Assembly: GCF_014397245.1 (NCBI RefSeq)
Contig: NZ_JACLHY010000017.1
Coordinates: 1 to 64,000 of the forward strand
Direction of reading: 5' to 3'
DNA: 64,000 nt
Source of the DNA: Arenibacter arenosicollis
Lineage (GTDB): Bacteria > Bacteroidota > Bacteroidia > Flavobacteriales > Flavobacteriaceae
Positions within the stretch are counted from its first letter, which is position 1; every line of letters begins with the position of its first letter. Of the stretch, positions 1 to 8,093 are shown piece by piece. Position numbers and translations under genes: made by a program. Below the pieces are notes generated by a model that searched no databases, was not told where the DNA came from, and worked only from the letters and a program-made list of their open reading frames with translations.

Positions 1-32
1 TGTTCCATAGTTGTTGTTTCTTTCCAAGGCAT
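1..32 (-). CDS. Start of a possible IS481-like transposase (partial)
   Basis: Only the first ten codons are in the window (ATG at 32, reading MPWKETTTME). From memory this resembles the N-terminus of IS481/IS3-type DDE transposases, which often begin MPW followed by a polar residue and Glu, with a Met-Glu/Asp pair a few residues on. The frame runs off the left edge, so length, catalytic triad and terminal repeats cannot be checked. It lies on the same strand as the cassette genes and just past the start of a further cassette (minus-strand GTTGTACGCA at 134), so an insertion sequence may have landed inside the array. The call rests on ten residues and is weak. Confidence 0.3.
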   Translation of the reverse strand, partial: MPWKETTTME

Positions 33-131
33 GATAATTTGATTTTGATCTCAAATTATAACCTAAAAAAGTGTAAACTATGTGACTTTAACTTTGTAAA
101 GGATGTCCCTTTAACGTACCTGCTTGCGTAC

Positions 132-326
132 AACGCCCGAGCTATGAGTAGTGCGGGAGCAAACATGCGCTTAACTTCCGTCATTCACCTAGCAAAAGCT
201 TTTAGTTTTGGTTTATCTTTTATTATCAGAGCAAAATCGAAAAGATTTTGCGCCCTCATAAATATAGACAAAACTTGGGATCGGACACCAGGGCCCGCAT
301 TACTTATAGGTTTTGTTGCCAAATCG
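132..326 (-). repeat. attC-like palindrome F (cassette recombination site)
   Basis: This long imperfect inverted repeat has a left arm at 132-157 (AACGCCCGAGCTATGAGTAG...) and a right arm at 294-320 ending in GTTGCC. The inner parts TATGAGTAGTGCGGG and CCCGCATTACTTATA pair almost throughout. The right outer core GTTGCCAAA (315-323) matches the minus-strand start of its cassette at 536 (GTTGCCAAACAT), as expected if the cassette closes into a circle. The left arm resembles the AGCTATGATTAGTTGC arm of sites A, C and D. At about 190 bp it is the longest of the six. Confidence 0.7.
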
Positions 327-536
327 TTTTTATTTTCCGTCCGAGTAAAAGCTGGCGTTCTGCTTGCGTTTTGAGTGCGTCCGAGTAAGAAGGCCTTGCG
401 AACCCCTCCGTAGCCCTCCGAATCAAGCTAAAATCCATTTACGTCTGAGTATTACATCCAGGGTACGTTCGAGTTTTAATAAACAGAATTTGGGATAAAG
501 AATGGACTTTTCTACTTGTACCAAAATGTTTGGCAA
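134..536 (-). other. Short cassette (about 403 bp) with no convincing gene
   Basis: This is the segment between the predicted crossovers of attC-like sites E and F. Only about 210 bp lies outside the attC-like site. I see no open frame there with a plausible start, signal peptide or recognisable domain; a short minus-strand frame (439-627) begins inside the neighbouring palindrome and looks spurious. Gene-less or promoter cassettes are known from classical integrons. This may be one, or a decayed gene. Confidence 0.5.
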
Positions 537-650
537 CGGCCAGATATGGCACGTGTCTCTGAACTTTTTTAATATTCACTAAAGTATCGGTTTTGCATTT
601 CAGTTCCAAGTAAATCAGTAGAGGCATGTGCTATATCATTTGTTAGAGGC
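535..650 (-). repeat. attC-like palindrome E
   Basis: The inverted repeat has inner arms GATATGGCACGTG (543-555) and CATGTGCTATATC (625-637), which pair with two mismatches. The left end is AACGGCC (535-541) and the right end GTTAGAGGC (642-650). The right-end core recurs as the minus-strand cassette start at 7962 (GTTAGAGGCAAT), 7.3 kb away. It follows the stop of the broken lipoprotein gene by about 12 bp, the same geometry as the other cassettes. The core sequence differs from the neighbours, as outer cores of integron cassettes do. Confidence 0.7.
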
Positions 651-662
651 TTTTTTTGCTAT

Positions 663-1251
663 TTATTCGGGTCTTGAATACTCGATTAGTTCCTCGACAT
701 ACAAAAAATCACCCTGAGACTGAGTCAGTTTAATAAAGGTTTTCACTTCTGGAGCATACAATCAGATCTCTTCTTCATCTGCGCTATATCCTCTAGAATT
801 AGAAATCTTACCCGTGTATTTAATAGTATAGGCCATAAATGTTCCTGCTTTCACCGTTTCCTTCTGATAAAATAATACCTCCGCATCCTGACTTTGGTTT
901 CCAGTTGTGCCGTCTTCACTTGTCCAGTTATTTTCGTATTTCCATTTTTTTGCCAACCTCCAAAGGCCAGGCATACTTGGGCGTTTCGCTTTCTTCCGGT
1001 TTCACGATGTCTGAGACGAGAACAGTGTCGTGGCTCATTTTCTTGGCTAAGGCGCCATCAATACTGATAATCTCCCGAGTATTTGTTTCGTCCGAGCGAA
1101 CTTTTCCGGCAGTGGTTACGCCTTTGTACTTCCAAACCCACTTTTCACCAACTTGATAGTCGGCCAGCATTGATTGTTTGGTGACCTCAGGCTGGCTACT
1201 ACAAGCAGTAAGAGTCAAGATTGAAATAAACATAACGGTTCTAATTTTCAA
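663..1251 (-). pseudogene. Lipoprotein gene broken by a frameshift and a nonsense codon
   Basis: The gene starts with a lipoprotein signal (MKIRTVMFISILTLTACSSQ, lipobox Cys at 17). The first frame runs to 928 and ends MEIRK*. The homologous-looking continuation is one frame over: a run of seven A (minus strand, near 942-950) read as six gives ...VGKKWKYENNWTSED and stays open to 762. There an in-frame TGA sits where TGG would give ...EEEIWLYAPEVKTF, and the frame then runs cleanly to TAA at 663. The intact ancestor would be about 196 aa. Function is unknown. One A-run indel could be a sequencing error, but the additional TGA argues for real decay. Its stop abuts attC-like site E. Confidence 0.75.
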
Positions 1252-1423
1252 AGTAGGTTGATTTTTGGCTGTTATTATTTCTTATCAAATGCTTTTGTTC
1301 AATCTAGAATACTATTCCAATAATCTTTCTTATTTCCATTTTTTAATTATTCGGTTTCAAAAAAAAATGTTTTGATATGGTTCAAAGTGGGAGACTCTGA
1401 TGGGCGAAGAAATCGTTTTGCCT

Positions 1424-2902
1424 CTACTCGTTTTCTAATAATTCATTCAATGTTTCCATTGACTCTTCACTACCCAATTCAACCGCCTTTGTATAACTTT
1501 TTATAGCTTCTTCTTTATTGTTGTATTTTAGGTAAGCTTCACCCAACGAATCCCATAAATTACCATCTTTTGGAAATAGTTTCACATTGAGTTTAAATAA
1601 GGCTAGTGCCCAACCAGGATTGTCTTCTTTTTTCAGCCTGCTATACCCCAGTATATTGAGTATTGAAGGGTTAATGAATTCTCCTTTAAGTTCTGTACGT
1701 ACGAAATCCGGTAATCTTTCTGCATTTTCAGATGGATTTGTTTTCATAAACCCATGAATCAATTCATAGATGTTTTTAGGAATGGGTGTAGCCTTATAAT
1801 CAGTATCAAAAATCATTTTGCCTATCTCTCTGCCAACGTTTTCTGACTCACTTCCTAAAAACGCATTTGTGATGTATATGACAACTGCATCATCCTCTAC
1901 AAATCTTACAAAATCTGCAAAATACAATCCATTACTACCATTGTGGGCAACCATCTTGGTTTCTCTATTGGTTTTAGAGATTGCCCAACCATACCCATAA
2001 AAGGATGTCATTTCATCATTCTCGGCAACATGTGGTGTTTCCTGGACTGCCCTTGATTTGGATGTTAAAACGAGGTTGTCTTCTAACGCCACATGCCATT
2101 TATAGAGATCCTCAACGGTAGAATGAATATCTCCTTTACCTATGCTATACCAATGATTATCATTGTAAGGAAGGTGTTGCTGGGTGGTTCCCCAGTCTGC
2201 CCACTGCTCATCGGTTCTGTTGTAGTAGTAACCATGTGCCAGTCTTTCGGTATGAAAATTGATGCTTTTATATCCCGTGCTTTTCATTTGAGAAGGTTCG
2301 AATAAATAGTCCTGCAGAAAAGAACCATACGTTTGATTTGAAACAGACTCTAATATAGCAGTGAGCAAGATGTAGTTGGCATTTGCATATTGGTACTTTG
2401 TTCCAGGTTTAGATTGTAATTCTGATTCAAAAAAGTCTGTTAAAAACTGTTCTTTGCTTGCTTCTTCGTATCTAAAACCTCCAGTTATATTAGATATCCC
2501 TGATGTATGAGTTAATAATTGATGAATCGTTATATCCCTTTTGTCGATAAGTTCCTGGTCAAAATAAGAACCGATTTTATCTGATGTTTTGATCTTTCCT
2601 TGCTCTACAAGTTTCAAAATAGCTGATGCAGTAAATTGTTTAGTTACAGAACCAATATTAAAAACCGTTGAAGGTGAGTTGGGTATCTTATTTTCCCTAT
2701 CTGCCCATCCATATCCTTTCGATAAAATGATTCCTCCTTTTTTAGCAACTAAAACAGATCCGGAAAAGCCGTTCGAAGCACTTTGGGTTAAGTAATCGTC
2801 AATATGTTTGGTAACAGTAATTAAATCTGCGTCCTCTTGTTCCTGGATGCAGGAATAGAGTAAGAACACGATGCTAAAAGCAATTAGTATATTAAATTTC
2901 AT
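1424..2902 (-). CDS. Beta-lactamase-family serine hydrolase lipoprotein with C-terminal TPR
   Basis: This 492-aa protein has a lipoprotein signal (lipobox ending at Cys18) and so should be a membrane-anchored periplasmic or surface enzyme. It has the class C beta-lactamase/DD-peptidase fold signatures: SVTK with nucleophile Ser85 and Lys88, the second motif YAN at Tyr172-Asn174, and HNG (KTG-equivalent) in MVAHNGSNG near residue 305. The last roughly 70 residues form a TPR-like pair (GWALALFKLNVKLFPKDGNLWDSLGEAYLKYN). This family covers esterases, DD-peptidases and D-aminopeptidases, so the substrate is not predictable and antibiotic resistance should not be assumed. It lies in the minus-strand gene run bounded by the matched cassette ends at 650 and 7962. 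Confidence 0.85.
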   Translation of the reverse strand: MKFNILIAFSIVFLLYSCIQEQEDADLITVTKHIDDYLTQSASNGFSGSVLVAKKGGIILSKGYGWADRENKIPNSPSTVFNIGSVTKQFTASAILKLVEQGKIKTSDKIGSYFDQELIDKRDITIHQLLTHTSGISNITGGFRYEEASKEQFLTDFFESELQSKPGTKYQYANANYILLTAILESVSNQTYGSFLQDYLFEPSQMKSTGYKSINFHTERLAHGYYYNRTDEQWADWGTTQQHLPYNDNHWYSIGKGDIHSTVEDLYKWHVALEDNLVLTSKSRAVQETPHVAENDEMTSFYGYGWAISKTNRETKMVAHNGSNGLYFADFVRFVEDDAVVIYITNAFLGSESENVGREIGKMIFDTDYKATPIPKNIYELIHGFMKTNPSENAERLPDFVRTELKGEFINPSILNILGYSRLKKEDNPGWALALFKLNVKLFPKDGNLWDSLGEAYLKYNNKEEAIKSYTKAVELGSEESMETLNELLENE

Positions 2903-2930
2903 ATATCTCGTTTAAATTATTGCCAACATG

Positions 2931-2996
2931 TCATTTATTTTCCGCCAAAGCACTAAGCGTGCAAGACAATAAAAGAATTGTAAATAGATTTTTCAT
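2931..2996 (-). pseudogene. Remnant duplicate of a signal-peptide-coding segment
   Basis: An ATG at 2996 opens a 21-codon frame, MKNLFTILLLSCTLSALAENK, then TGA at 2931. It is nearly the same as the first 19 residues of the protein at 4287-4946 (MKNLFTILLFSCTFSAFAQ), and the DNA match is also very close. The rest of the gene is missing; the beta-lactamase-family gene follows about 30 bp downstream. The simplest reading is that a second copy of the 4287-4946 gene was lost by deletion, leaving its 5' end. A tiny expressed peptide is possible but less likely. Confidence 0.65.
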
Positions 2997-3094
2997 AATA
3001 CATGTAGTTGATTTTTTAAAATTGCGATTGCTACAAATTCCATTCAGTTATTTATAGTCATTTAGAAAAGGAGAGAGGAATGAGCATCCGATAA

Positions 3095-3349
3095 TCATTC
3101 TCTGTGTTTTTTATGTTTTGATTCATTTTTTCTTGTGTAGTCGATGGCCACACCGTTGGCCAATCCCAGGCTTATCCATAATCCAATGTTGTCCTGAGCG
3201 ATTCCTATGATTACTCCCAAAAGGATACCTAGCATCATTCCGGTTATATCTTTCAACTTCTCTTTCATAATTTTTTTAATCGCTTTCATATTTTTCATTT
3301 TTCTTGAATCAGATAAGAGTAACCTAAGCAGCCATCCCGGATGCTTCAT
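3095..3349 (-). CDS. Small glycine-rich membrane protein, hypothetical
   Basis: This 84-aa frame overlaps the stop of the upstream hydrolase gene by four bases (ATGA), suggesting translational coupling. The centre, MMLGILLGVIIGIAQDNIGLWISLGLANGVAI, has one or two hydrophobic glycine-zipper-like helices, flanked by a basic N-terminal stretch and a His/Lys-rich tail. The first 16-17 residues look less typical, and a start at one of the internal Met codons (MKNMKAIKK) is equally possible. I do not recognise a named family. A small inner-membrane protein functionally linked to the hydrolase is inference from the overlap. Confidence 0.55.
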   Translation of the reverse strand: MKHPGWLLRLLLSDSRKMKNMKAIKKIMKEKLKDITGMMLGILLGVIIGIAQDNIGLWISLGLANGVAIDYTRKNESKHKKHRE

Positions 3350-4212
3350 GTTGTATCCTGTGCTCCTAACCTCATGATCTCGCGTTCAATCTGTTCATTT
3401 TGTTCTTTGTTTTGCACATGTTTTGAGTGTTCCAAAAGCGAACTTGTTTTCAGTGAGGGGAATATCTTAACTGCCCGCTTTATCATTTTCTTTCCTGGGA
3501 ACAGGATGTCGTCTTGCGCCGCAAAAAGATGAATCGGTGTTGTGATTTTCCCTGCTTTGTTAGCATCAATAACCGGAACCGGAGAAAAGTCCATGTCAAA
3601 TTCTAAAAACACTTTAGAGAGTAATTTGATGGCAAACTCATCCCGATCGGTAAATAGATGTGATAAAAACCTCTCAACATACTTTACTTTTTTGGTCTTC
3701 ATGTACCTTTTCATTGGGATGAAGACCTTGAACAAAGCCTTAAATGGATTTCCATTTACGATATAAGCAGGTGCAGATAAGTACACCTCCCTGATTTTTG
3801 CTTCATCATGTTCCAGTGTTTTCAAGATGATCAATCCGCCAAAAGAGAATCCAGCCATAGTTACTGAGTCAATCTTTAGCTCATCTATGATTTCATTCAT
3901 CCATTTTCCATAGGAGTCATCTTTCATGCTCAGGCGATTCTCAGCACTTTTATTGGGCTGAGCCAAAACATCAACCGCAAAAATTATGAACTTCTTATGC
4001 AGATTAGCATACGTCTCGAGAGCAATAGGAGCACAGCCGTTCGATCCATGAACAATAATAATCGGAGGATTGGCTGGATCTCCTGTAGCTATGATGTTGG
4101 TCTTTCCAAAATCGGTTTCTAATGTTAAATATTCATAGTCGATATTGAGGCTTGCCAGTTTTTTATCGTAGAGACGAAGTATTTCGTTCTTTCCTTTTGT
4201 TGATTTAAACAT
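3346..4212 (-). CDS. Alpha/beta-hydrolase
   Basis: This 288-aa protein has no signal peptide and is probably cytoplasmic. The alpha/beta-hydrolase core is visible: the oxyanion-region motif IIIVHGSNGCAP, the nucleophile elbow GFSFGG (central Ser), an acid-bearing strand HLFAAQDDILFPG, and a C-terminal catalytic His in LLEHSKHVQ. It resembles lipase/esterase or lysophospholipase-like family members of usual length. Substrate is unknown. It is followed by a 4-bp overlap with a small membrane-protein gene and lies in a same-strand run with the dehydrogenase and outer-membrane protein upstream. Confidence 0.8.
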   Translation of the reverse strand: MFKSTKGKNEILRLYDKKLASLNIDYEYLTLETDFGKTNIIATGDPANPPIIIVHGSNGCAPIALETYANLHKKFIIFAVDVLAQPNKSAENRLSMKDDSYGKWMNEIIDELKIDSVTMAGFSFGGLIILKTLEHDEAKIREVYLSAPAYIVNGNPFKALFKVFIPMKRYMKTKKVKYVERFLSHLFTDRDEFAIKLLSKVFLEFDMDFSPVPVIDANKAGKITTPIHLFAAQDDILFPGKKMIKRAVKIFPSLKTSSLLEHSKHVQNKEQNEQIEREIMRLGAQDTT

Positions 4213-4286
4213 AGTATCAGGTTATGGGCCTTCTTAGTAGTACTTTTTTTTAGTGTTTCCCACTGCTTCTTAAAGGCAGCTAAACT

Positions 4287-4946
4287 TTAGAAATTAAACC
4301 CTACGTATATATTGGGCTCAAAAAGAAAGTAGTTTCTCCATTTATCGTCCAATTTCTTAAATCCAGCAGGAGCATTGTTATCAAACATCCAGTGTTGACA
4401 ATGAACCTGAGGTTCGATAAAAATTCTTTTTTTCTTACCAAATGCGATATGGTAGCCTAAGTGATACGAATTATACACTTTAAAGCCATTTCCAACTTTG
4501 TTGCCCTCAATATCCAGATAGGTTTGGAATTGCGGTAAGACTTCAACAGTTGCGAATAGTCCTTTCCATAACATGCGTTGATACGTTAAGCCTATTCCTG
4601 TTTCTCGCACATGTCCTGGATAAAATTCACTTTCTGTTTCTAACTTATCCAAAAGACCATCCCACCACTGGATTCCCATTGGTTGAAACAATCGCCAGGA
4701 GGCAAACTTCAATCCTATGATGTTCTTATTATCCAGGTTGCGTTTTACATGTAGCTCTATCATTTGTGTACTTGTGGGGGAGTCCCAGTCCCCAAAGTTC
4801 CGTCCAATGCGATCTGTAATAATAAAATAAGGTAAACTTACCCTCCACTTATGGGCTACTTCTGTTTCTACACTCTCCGGTGAGCTAGTTTGAGCAAAAG
4901 CACTAAACGTGCAAGAAAATAGAAGAATTGTAAATAGATTTTTCAT
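4287..4946 (-). CDS. Exported outer-membrane beta-barrel-like protein, hypothetical
   Basis: I place the start at the ATG at 4946 because it opens a clean signal peptide (MKNLFTILLFSCTFSAFAQ, cleavage after AFAQ). An in-frame start 17 codons earlier would put charged residues ahead of it. The mature part of about 200 aa alternates aromatic and polar residues (IIGLKFASWRLFQPMGIQWW, NSYHLGYHIAFGKKKRIFIEPQVHCQ) and ends in YVGFNF, an aromatic terminus typical of beta-barrels. No named family is recognised. A truncated copy of its 5' end remains at 2931-2996. Confidence 0.65.
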   Translation of the reverse strand: MKNLFTILLFSCTFSAFAQTSSPESVETEVAHKWRVSLPYFIITDRIGRNFGDWDSPTSTQMIELHVKRNLDNKNIIGLKFASWRLFQPMGIQWWDGLLDKLETESEFYPGHVRETGIGLTYQRMLWKGLFATVEVLPQFQTYLDIEGNKVGNGFKVYNSYHLGYHIAFGKKKRIFIEPQVHCQHWMFDNNAPAGFKKLDDKWRNYFLFEPNIYVGFNF

Positions 4947-5067
4947 GGTACTAATGGTTTTAATTTTTAAAAATTCAGATTGTTTAAATTTTGTCAACTT
5001 CTTCGTCTACTGGTATTTCCATTAGAAAACCAATGGCGATACCGAAAGCTTTTTGACTTCTTCGGCT

Positions 5068-6054
5068 TTAAGAGGTTACAATGACCACATTGCCTCTTTT
5101 ATGACCAGCATCAATGTATCGATGTGCTTCTGCCACTTTTTCTAATGGAAACTGGCGATCAATGACTGTCTTTAGCCTTCCCTCTTTGTAGATATCTAAC
5201 ACTTCTGAAAGCAGGTAGCGGAGCTTTTCTTCTTTGTTGGCACCTGTTGCTTCAAACTTTGCTTTCTTCTGACCAAAAAGTGACGTTTTAATCATTTGGA
5301 GGAGCAAAGAAAATTTCAGAACAGGGGATAAGTAGAGACCCTTTTCTGAGAGGATATTTTTGCACGCTGAAAAGGAGCTTTTCCCAATCGTGTCATATAC
5401 ATAGTCGTATTTTCTGTCACTCTTGGTGAAATCTTTCTGTAAATAGTCAATCACCTCATCAGCACCCAAGGACCGCACCAATCCAACATTTCTACCACTA
5501 CACACAGCTGTTACATGTGCTCCCATAGCCCTGGCTATTTGAATGGCGGAAGTCCCCAGCGCACCTGAGGCCCCATTGATCAATACTCTCTGTCTGGGCT
5601 TCACTTTAGCAATTTCTTTCAGGAAATTATAGGAAGTCAAATGTCCATCGCAGAAGTTAGCAGCCTCAGAAAAATCCAGATTTTCCGGCATAGGCAGAAT
5701 GACACCATTCTGCGATATGGTCAGGTATTCTGCATTGGAGCTGAAACCAAAAGTAGTTTCTCCAAATACTCGATCACCAATTTCAAATTCAGTGACTCCT
5801 TGGCCAACTTGCTCAACGACTCCAGCAAAACCGGTTCCGGGAATGGCCTTCTTGGGTTTGGTTATCCCTACAAACAGTCTGGCTATATAGGGTTTTCCTG
5901 TGCGCATCATGGCATCAGCGGTGGTAGCAGAGGCGGTCATAACCCTCACCAAAACTTCATTGGCTTTGGGAATGGGCTTGATTACTTCTTGTAAATGGAG
6001 TACCCCAGGTGAACCATATCCTGATGCTACTATTGCTTTCATTGTCTGAGTCAT
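5068..6054 (-). CDS. NAD(P)-dependent MDR-family dehydrogenase, zinc-independent type
   Basis: This 328-aa protein covers the full medium-chain dehydrogenase/reductase length. The N-terminal GroES-like half includes VLVRVMTASATTADAMMRTGKP and PGTGFAGVVEQVGQGVTEFEIGDRV. The Rossmann half has VLINGASGALGTSAIQIA (nucleotide-binding glycines) and the quinone-oxidoreductase-like ending AHRYIDAGHKRGNVVI. The structural zinc-binding cysteine cluster is absent, placing it near quinone/enone reductases rather than alcohol dehydrogenases. The AraC/TPR regulator lies 103 bp upstream on the same strand and may control it, since such regulators often sit beside one oxidoreductase; that link is inference. 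Confidence 0.85.
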   Translation of the reverse strand: MTQTMKAIVASGYGSPGVLHLQEVIKPIPKANEVLVRVMTASATTADAMMRTGKPYIARLFVGITKPKKAIPGTGFAGVVEQVGQGVTEFEIGDRVFGETTFGFSSNAEYLTISQNGVILPMPENLDFSEAANFCDGHLTSYNFLKEIAKVKPRQRVLINGASGALGTSAIQIARAMGAHVTAVCSGRNVGLVRSLGADEVIDYLQKDFTKSDRKYDYVYDTIGKSSFSACKNILSEKGLYLSPVLKFSLLLQMIKTSLFGQKKAKFEATGANKEEKLRYLLSEVLDIYKEGRLKTVIDRQFPLEKVAEAHRYIDAGHKRGNVVIVTS

Positions 6055-6157
6055 GGTTTTGTGTTTTATTCAGGACAAAGAAAGAGAGAAGTGAAGGAGA
6101 ATAAGTTCGGAATATTAAGAAGAGGTTCGGAATTATAATTCGGAACTCAAAAGCTGT

Positions 6158-7930
6158 TTATGCCTGACTTTTCTGGAATTCTTTAGGTGTCATACCTACT
6201 TCTTTTTTGAATGCTGTATTGAAAACGGTCTTAGAGTTAAAGCCACTCTCATAGGCCAGCCCGATAAACGAAATATGTGAATTGTCTGGATCAAGGACGA
6301 GTTTTTTGAAGTGTTCAATGCGCTTATGATTAATAAACTCGTTAAAGTTTTTGCCAATAGATTCATTCAATAACCATGAAAGCTGATTAGGATGAATCTC
6401 TACTTGCTCAGCTAGCGAACGCAGCGTAAGTGAAGGGTTGAGGTACGGTCGCTCTGATTCCACATACGTTTGTATTTTCTCCACCTGTTCTTTTGTGATA
6501 GTGTGATCTAATTGTCTGGCTTTTTTAACCTTTGTTTTTTCTCCAATTTTAGGATAAACCCTGGCGTGAAATTCTAAATATCTTGACTCTGAATGAATCG
6601 GTACTCCCAACGGATCACTAAAGGCAAGTAGGAGGATTGAAGAGGTGCTTTCAAAAAGTTTCTCTAAAATACTAAACGCTTCGTCATATCGACCCAGATT
6701 GGCATACGTAAGAAAAAGGTAAGCATGAGCATGATGGGCTTCTGGCTCCTGAGCATGCTTTTCCAACTTTTGCAAATGAGTAGTGCTTTTTCCATCCTTT
6801 GCTTCGATCAAAGCAAAGAGGCCTAGTTTTTCATCTGGGGTAAGGGCTTGCTCTGGAATTTTATCTAGTGTCTGGCAAGCTAATTCGAGTTGAAGTTCCT
6901 GAATAAGGATATAGATATTGACGAGAATTGCTGGAAGGTTTTTGTCATTGGCTTCCAGTAATTCGTTTAGAATCTCTTTGGCTTTGTCATTTTCACCCAC
7001 CCGATAGTAATAATTAGCTTCATAGAATCTGGTCTCCGGATTCAGTGGGTCTATTGATTTGGCAAAATGAATATGCTCCCAAGCCTTTTTAAAGTCCCCA
7101 TTAATAGAATGAAGAAAGGAAACAAACTGATGGGCTTCTGAGTATGTAGGCTTGGCCGCCAGAGACCTCATGCCATATTGCATAGCTCTGGCAAAATCTG
7201 CCTCAGTGAAGAAGTACTGCATACCCAGCATGTAATTGAGTCCAGCATGGTCAGGGTCGAGATTTTTCGCTGAGGCGATTGCTGCTATACTTTTTTGCCA
7301 TGCTTCTTCACGTGGGGCAAAACCCGCAACTGCCATAAAGCTATAGCTGTCGGCTATCCCGAGGTAACCCTCAACGAGTTCTTCATCCAGTGCTATGGAT
7401 TTTTCAAAGTGCTCAATGGCCAGGTGAGTATCCTCAGGATTCCACTTGTAGAAATGATGGCGCCCTCTTAATAGATGCTCGTACGATGAAACACTCTTTG
7501 TAGGGCTGTTCACCAGCCGGCTGGATATGTTTAAATGACCATATTGCTCTCGAATTTTATCAGCAATAAGCAAGCTGATTTCATCTTGAGTTTCAAAAAG
7601 ATTTTCCAGCTTTCGATCCCAGGTCTCTGACCAGAAATGTGTATCCTCTTCTACATCTATCAGCTTGGCACGAACTCGAATTTTACCATCATGAATCTGT
7701 GCACTACCCTCTAAAAGGATTGCTACACCTAGCTTTGTGGCAATTTCGTCAAGAGAGGCTTTGTGGTTTTTGAAAAAGAAGCTGGATGTGCGCGAGATGA
7801 CTTTCAAACCATCGATTTTGGCCAGTGCATTGATGATCTCCTCCGAGATACCATTGCAGATGAATTCATTGCTTCCATCAAGACTGAGGTCAGTAAAAGG
7901 GAGGACTGCTATGGATTTTCTTGAATTCAC
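6158..7930 (-). CDS. TPR transcriptional regulator with AraC-type HTH
   Basis: This is a 590-aa, three-part protein. Residues 1-130 match the domain found in adenylate-cyclase-like and TolB-N/FlgO-like proteins (SIAVLPFTDLS...GISEEIINALAKIDGLKVISRTSS). Residues 150-460 are TPR-type helical repeats. Residues 485-590 form an AraC-family double HTH (SLRSLAEQVEIHPNQLS...HISFIGLAYESGFNSKTVFNTAFKKEVGMTPKEF). The start is GTG at 7930 because a TAA directly precedes it. The predicted cassette boundary (GTTAGAGGC, 7962) is only 31 bp upstream, so there is little room for its own promoter and it may depend on readthrough from the array. Likely target: the dehydrogenase gene just downstream (inference). 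Confidence 0.85.
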   Translation of the reverse strand: MNSRKSIAVLPFTDLSLDGSNEFICNGISEEIINALAKIDGLKVISRTSSFFFKNHKASLDEIATKLGVAILLEGSAQIHDGKIRVRAKLIDVEEDTHFWSETWDRKLENLFETQDEISLLIADKIREQYGHLNISSRLVNSPTKSVSSYEHLLRGRHHFYKWNPEDTHLAIEHFEKSIALDEELVEGYLGIADSYSFMAVAGFAPREEAWQKSIAAIASAKNLDPDHAGLNYMLGMQYFFTEADFARAMQYGMRSLAAKPTYSEAHQFVSFLHSINGDFKKAWEHIHFAKSIDPLNPETRFYEANYYYRVGENDKAKEILNELLEANDKNLPAILVNIYILIQELQLELACQTLDKIPEQALTPDEKLGLFALIEAKDGKSTTHLQKLEKHAQEPEAHHAHAYLFLTYANLGRYDEAFSILEKLFESTSSILLLAFSDPLGVPIHSESRYLEFHARVYPKIGEKTKVKKARQLDHTITKEQVEKIQTYVESERPYLNPSLTLRSLAEQVEIHPNQLSWLLNESIGKNFNEFINHKRIEHFKKLVLDPDNSHISFIGLAYESGFNSKTVFNTAFKKEVGMTPKEFQKSQA

Positions 7931-7959
7931 TTACAATTGGGGTGTGGTTTATTGCCTCT

Positions 7960-8093
7960 AACGGTTAAGCTATGATTAGTTGCAGTGTGAAATCCGACAG
8001 GATTTCGCCCCGCAGACTAAACATACTAAATATGCATGGATTTTCCGAAGGGAAATCCGTCCGCAATTAATTATAGGTGTTGTTGTAAGTAGT
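7960..8093 (-). repeat. attC-like palindrome A
   Basis: This site ends the second copy of the duplicated cassette. Outer arms pair TAAGCTATGATTAGTTGC with GCAATTAATTATAGG, and two internal hairpins (GAAATCCGACAGGATTTC and GGATTTTCCGAAGGGAAATCC) extend the fold. The right outer core GTTGTAAGTAGT (8082-8093) is complementary to the cassette-5'-derived GTTGTAAGTAAT at 8735, as in integron attC sites. It appears identical to site D. Confidence 0.8.

Noticed and set aside
39-374. Open frame on the plus strand at the left edge
   Set aside because: It runs through the arms of attC-like site F and against the direction of all neighbouring genes; no motif or plausible start.
439-627. Minus-strand open frame of 62 codons
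   Set aside because: It starts inside attC-like site E and has no recognisable protein features; a cassette gene should start inside the cassette edge at about 536.
1424-2902. Antibiotic-resistance beta-lactamase
   Set aside because: SxxK, YxN and HxG motifs fit the broad serine-hydrolase family, and the TPR tail and lipobox point to a non-resistance esterase or peptidase.
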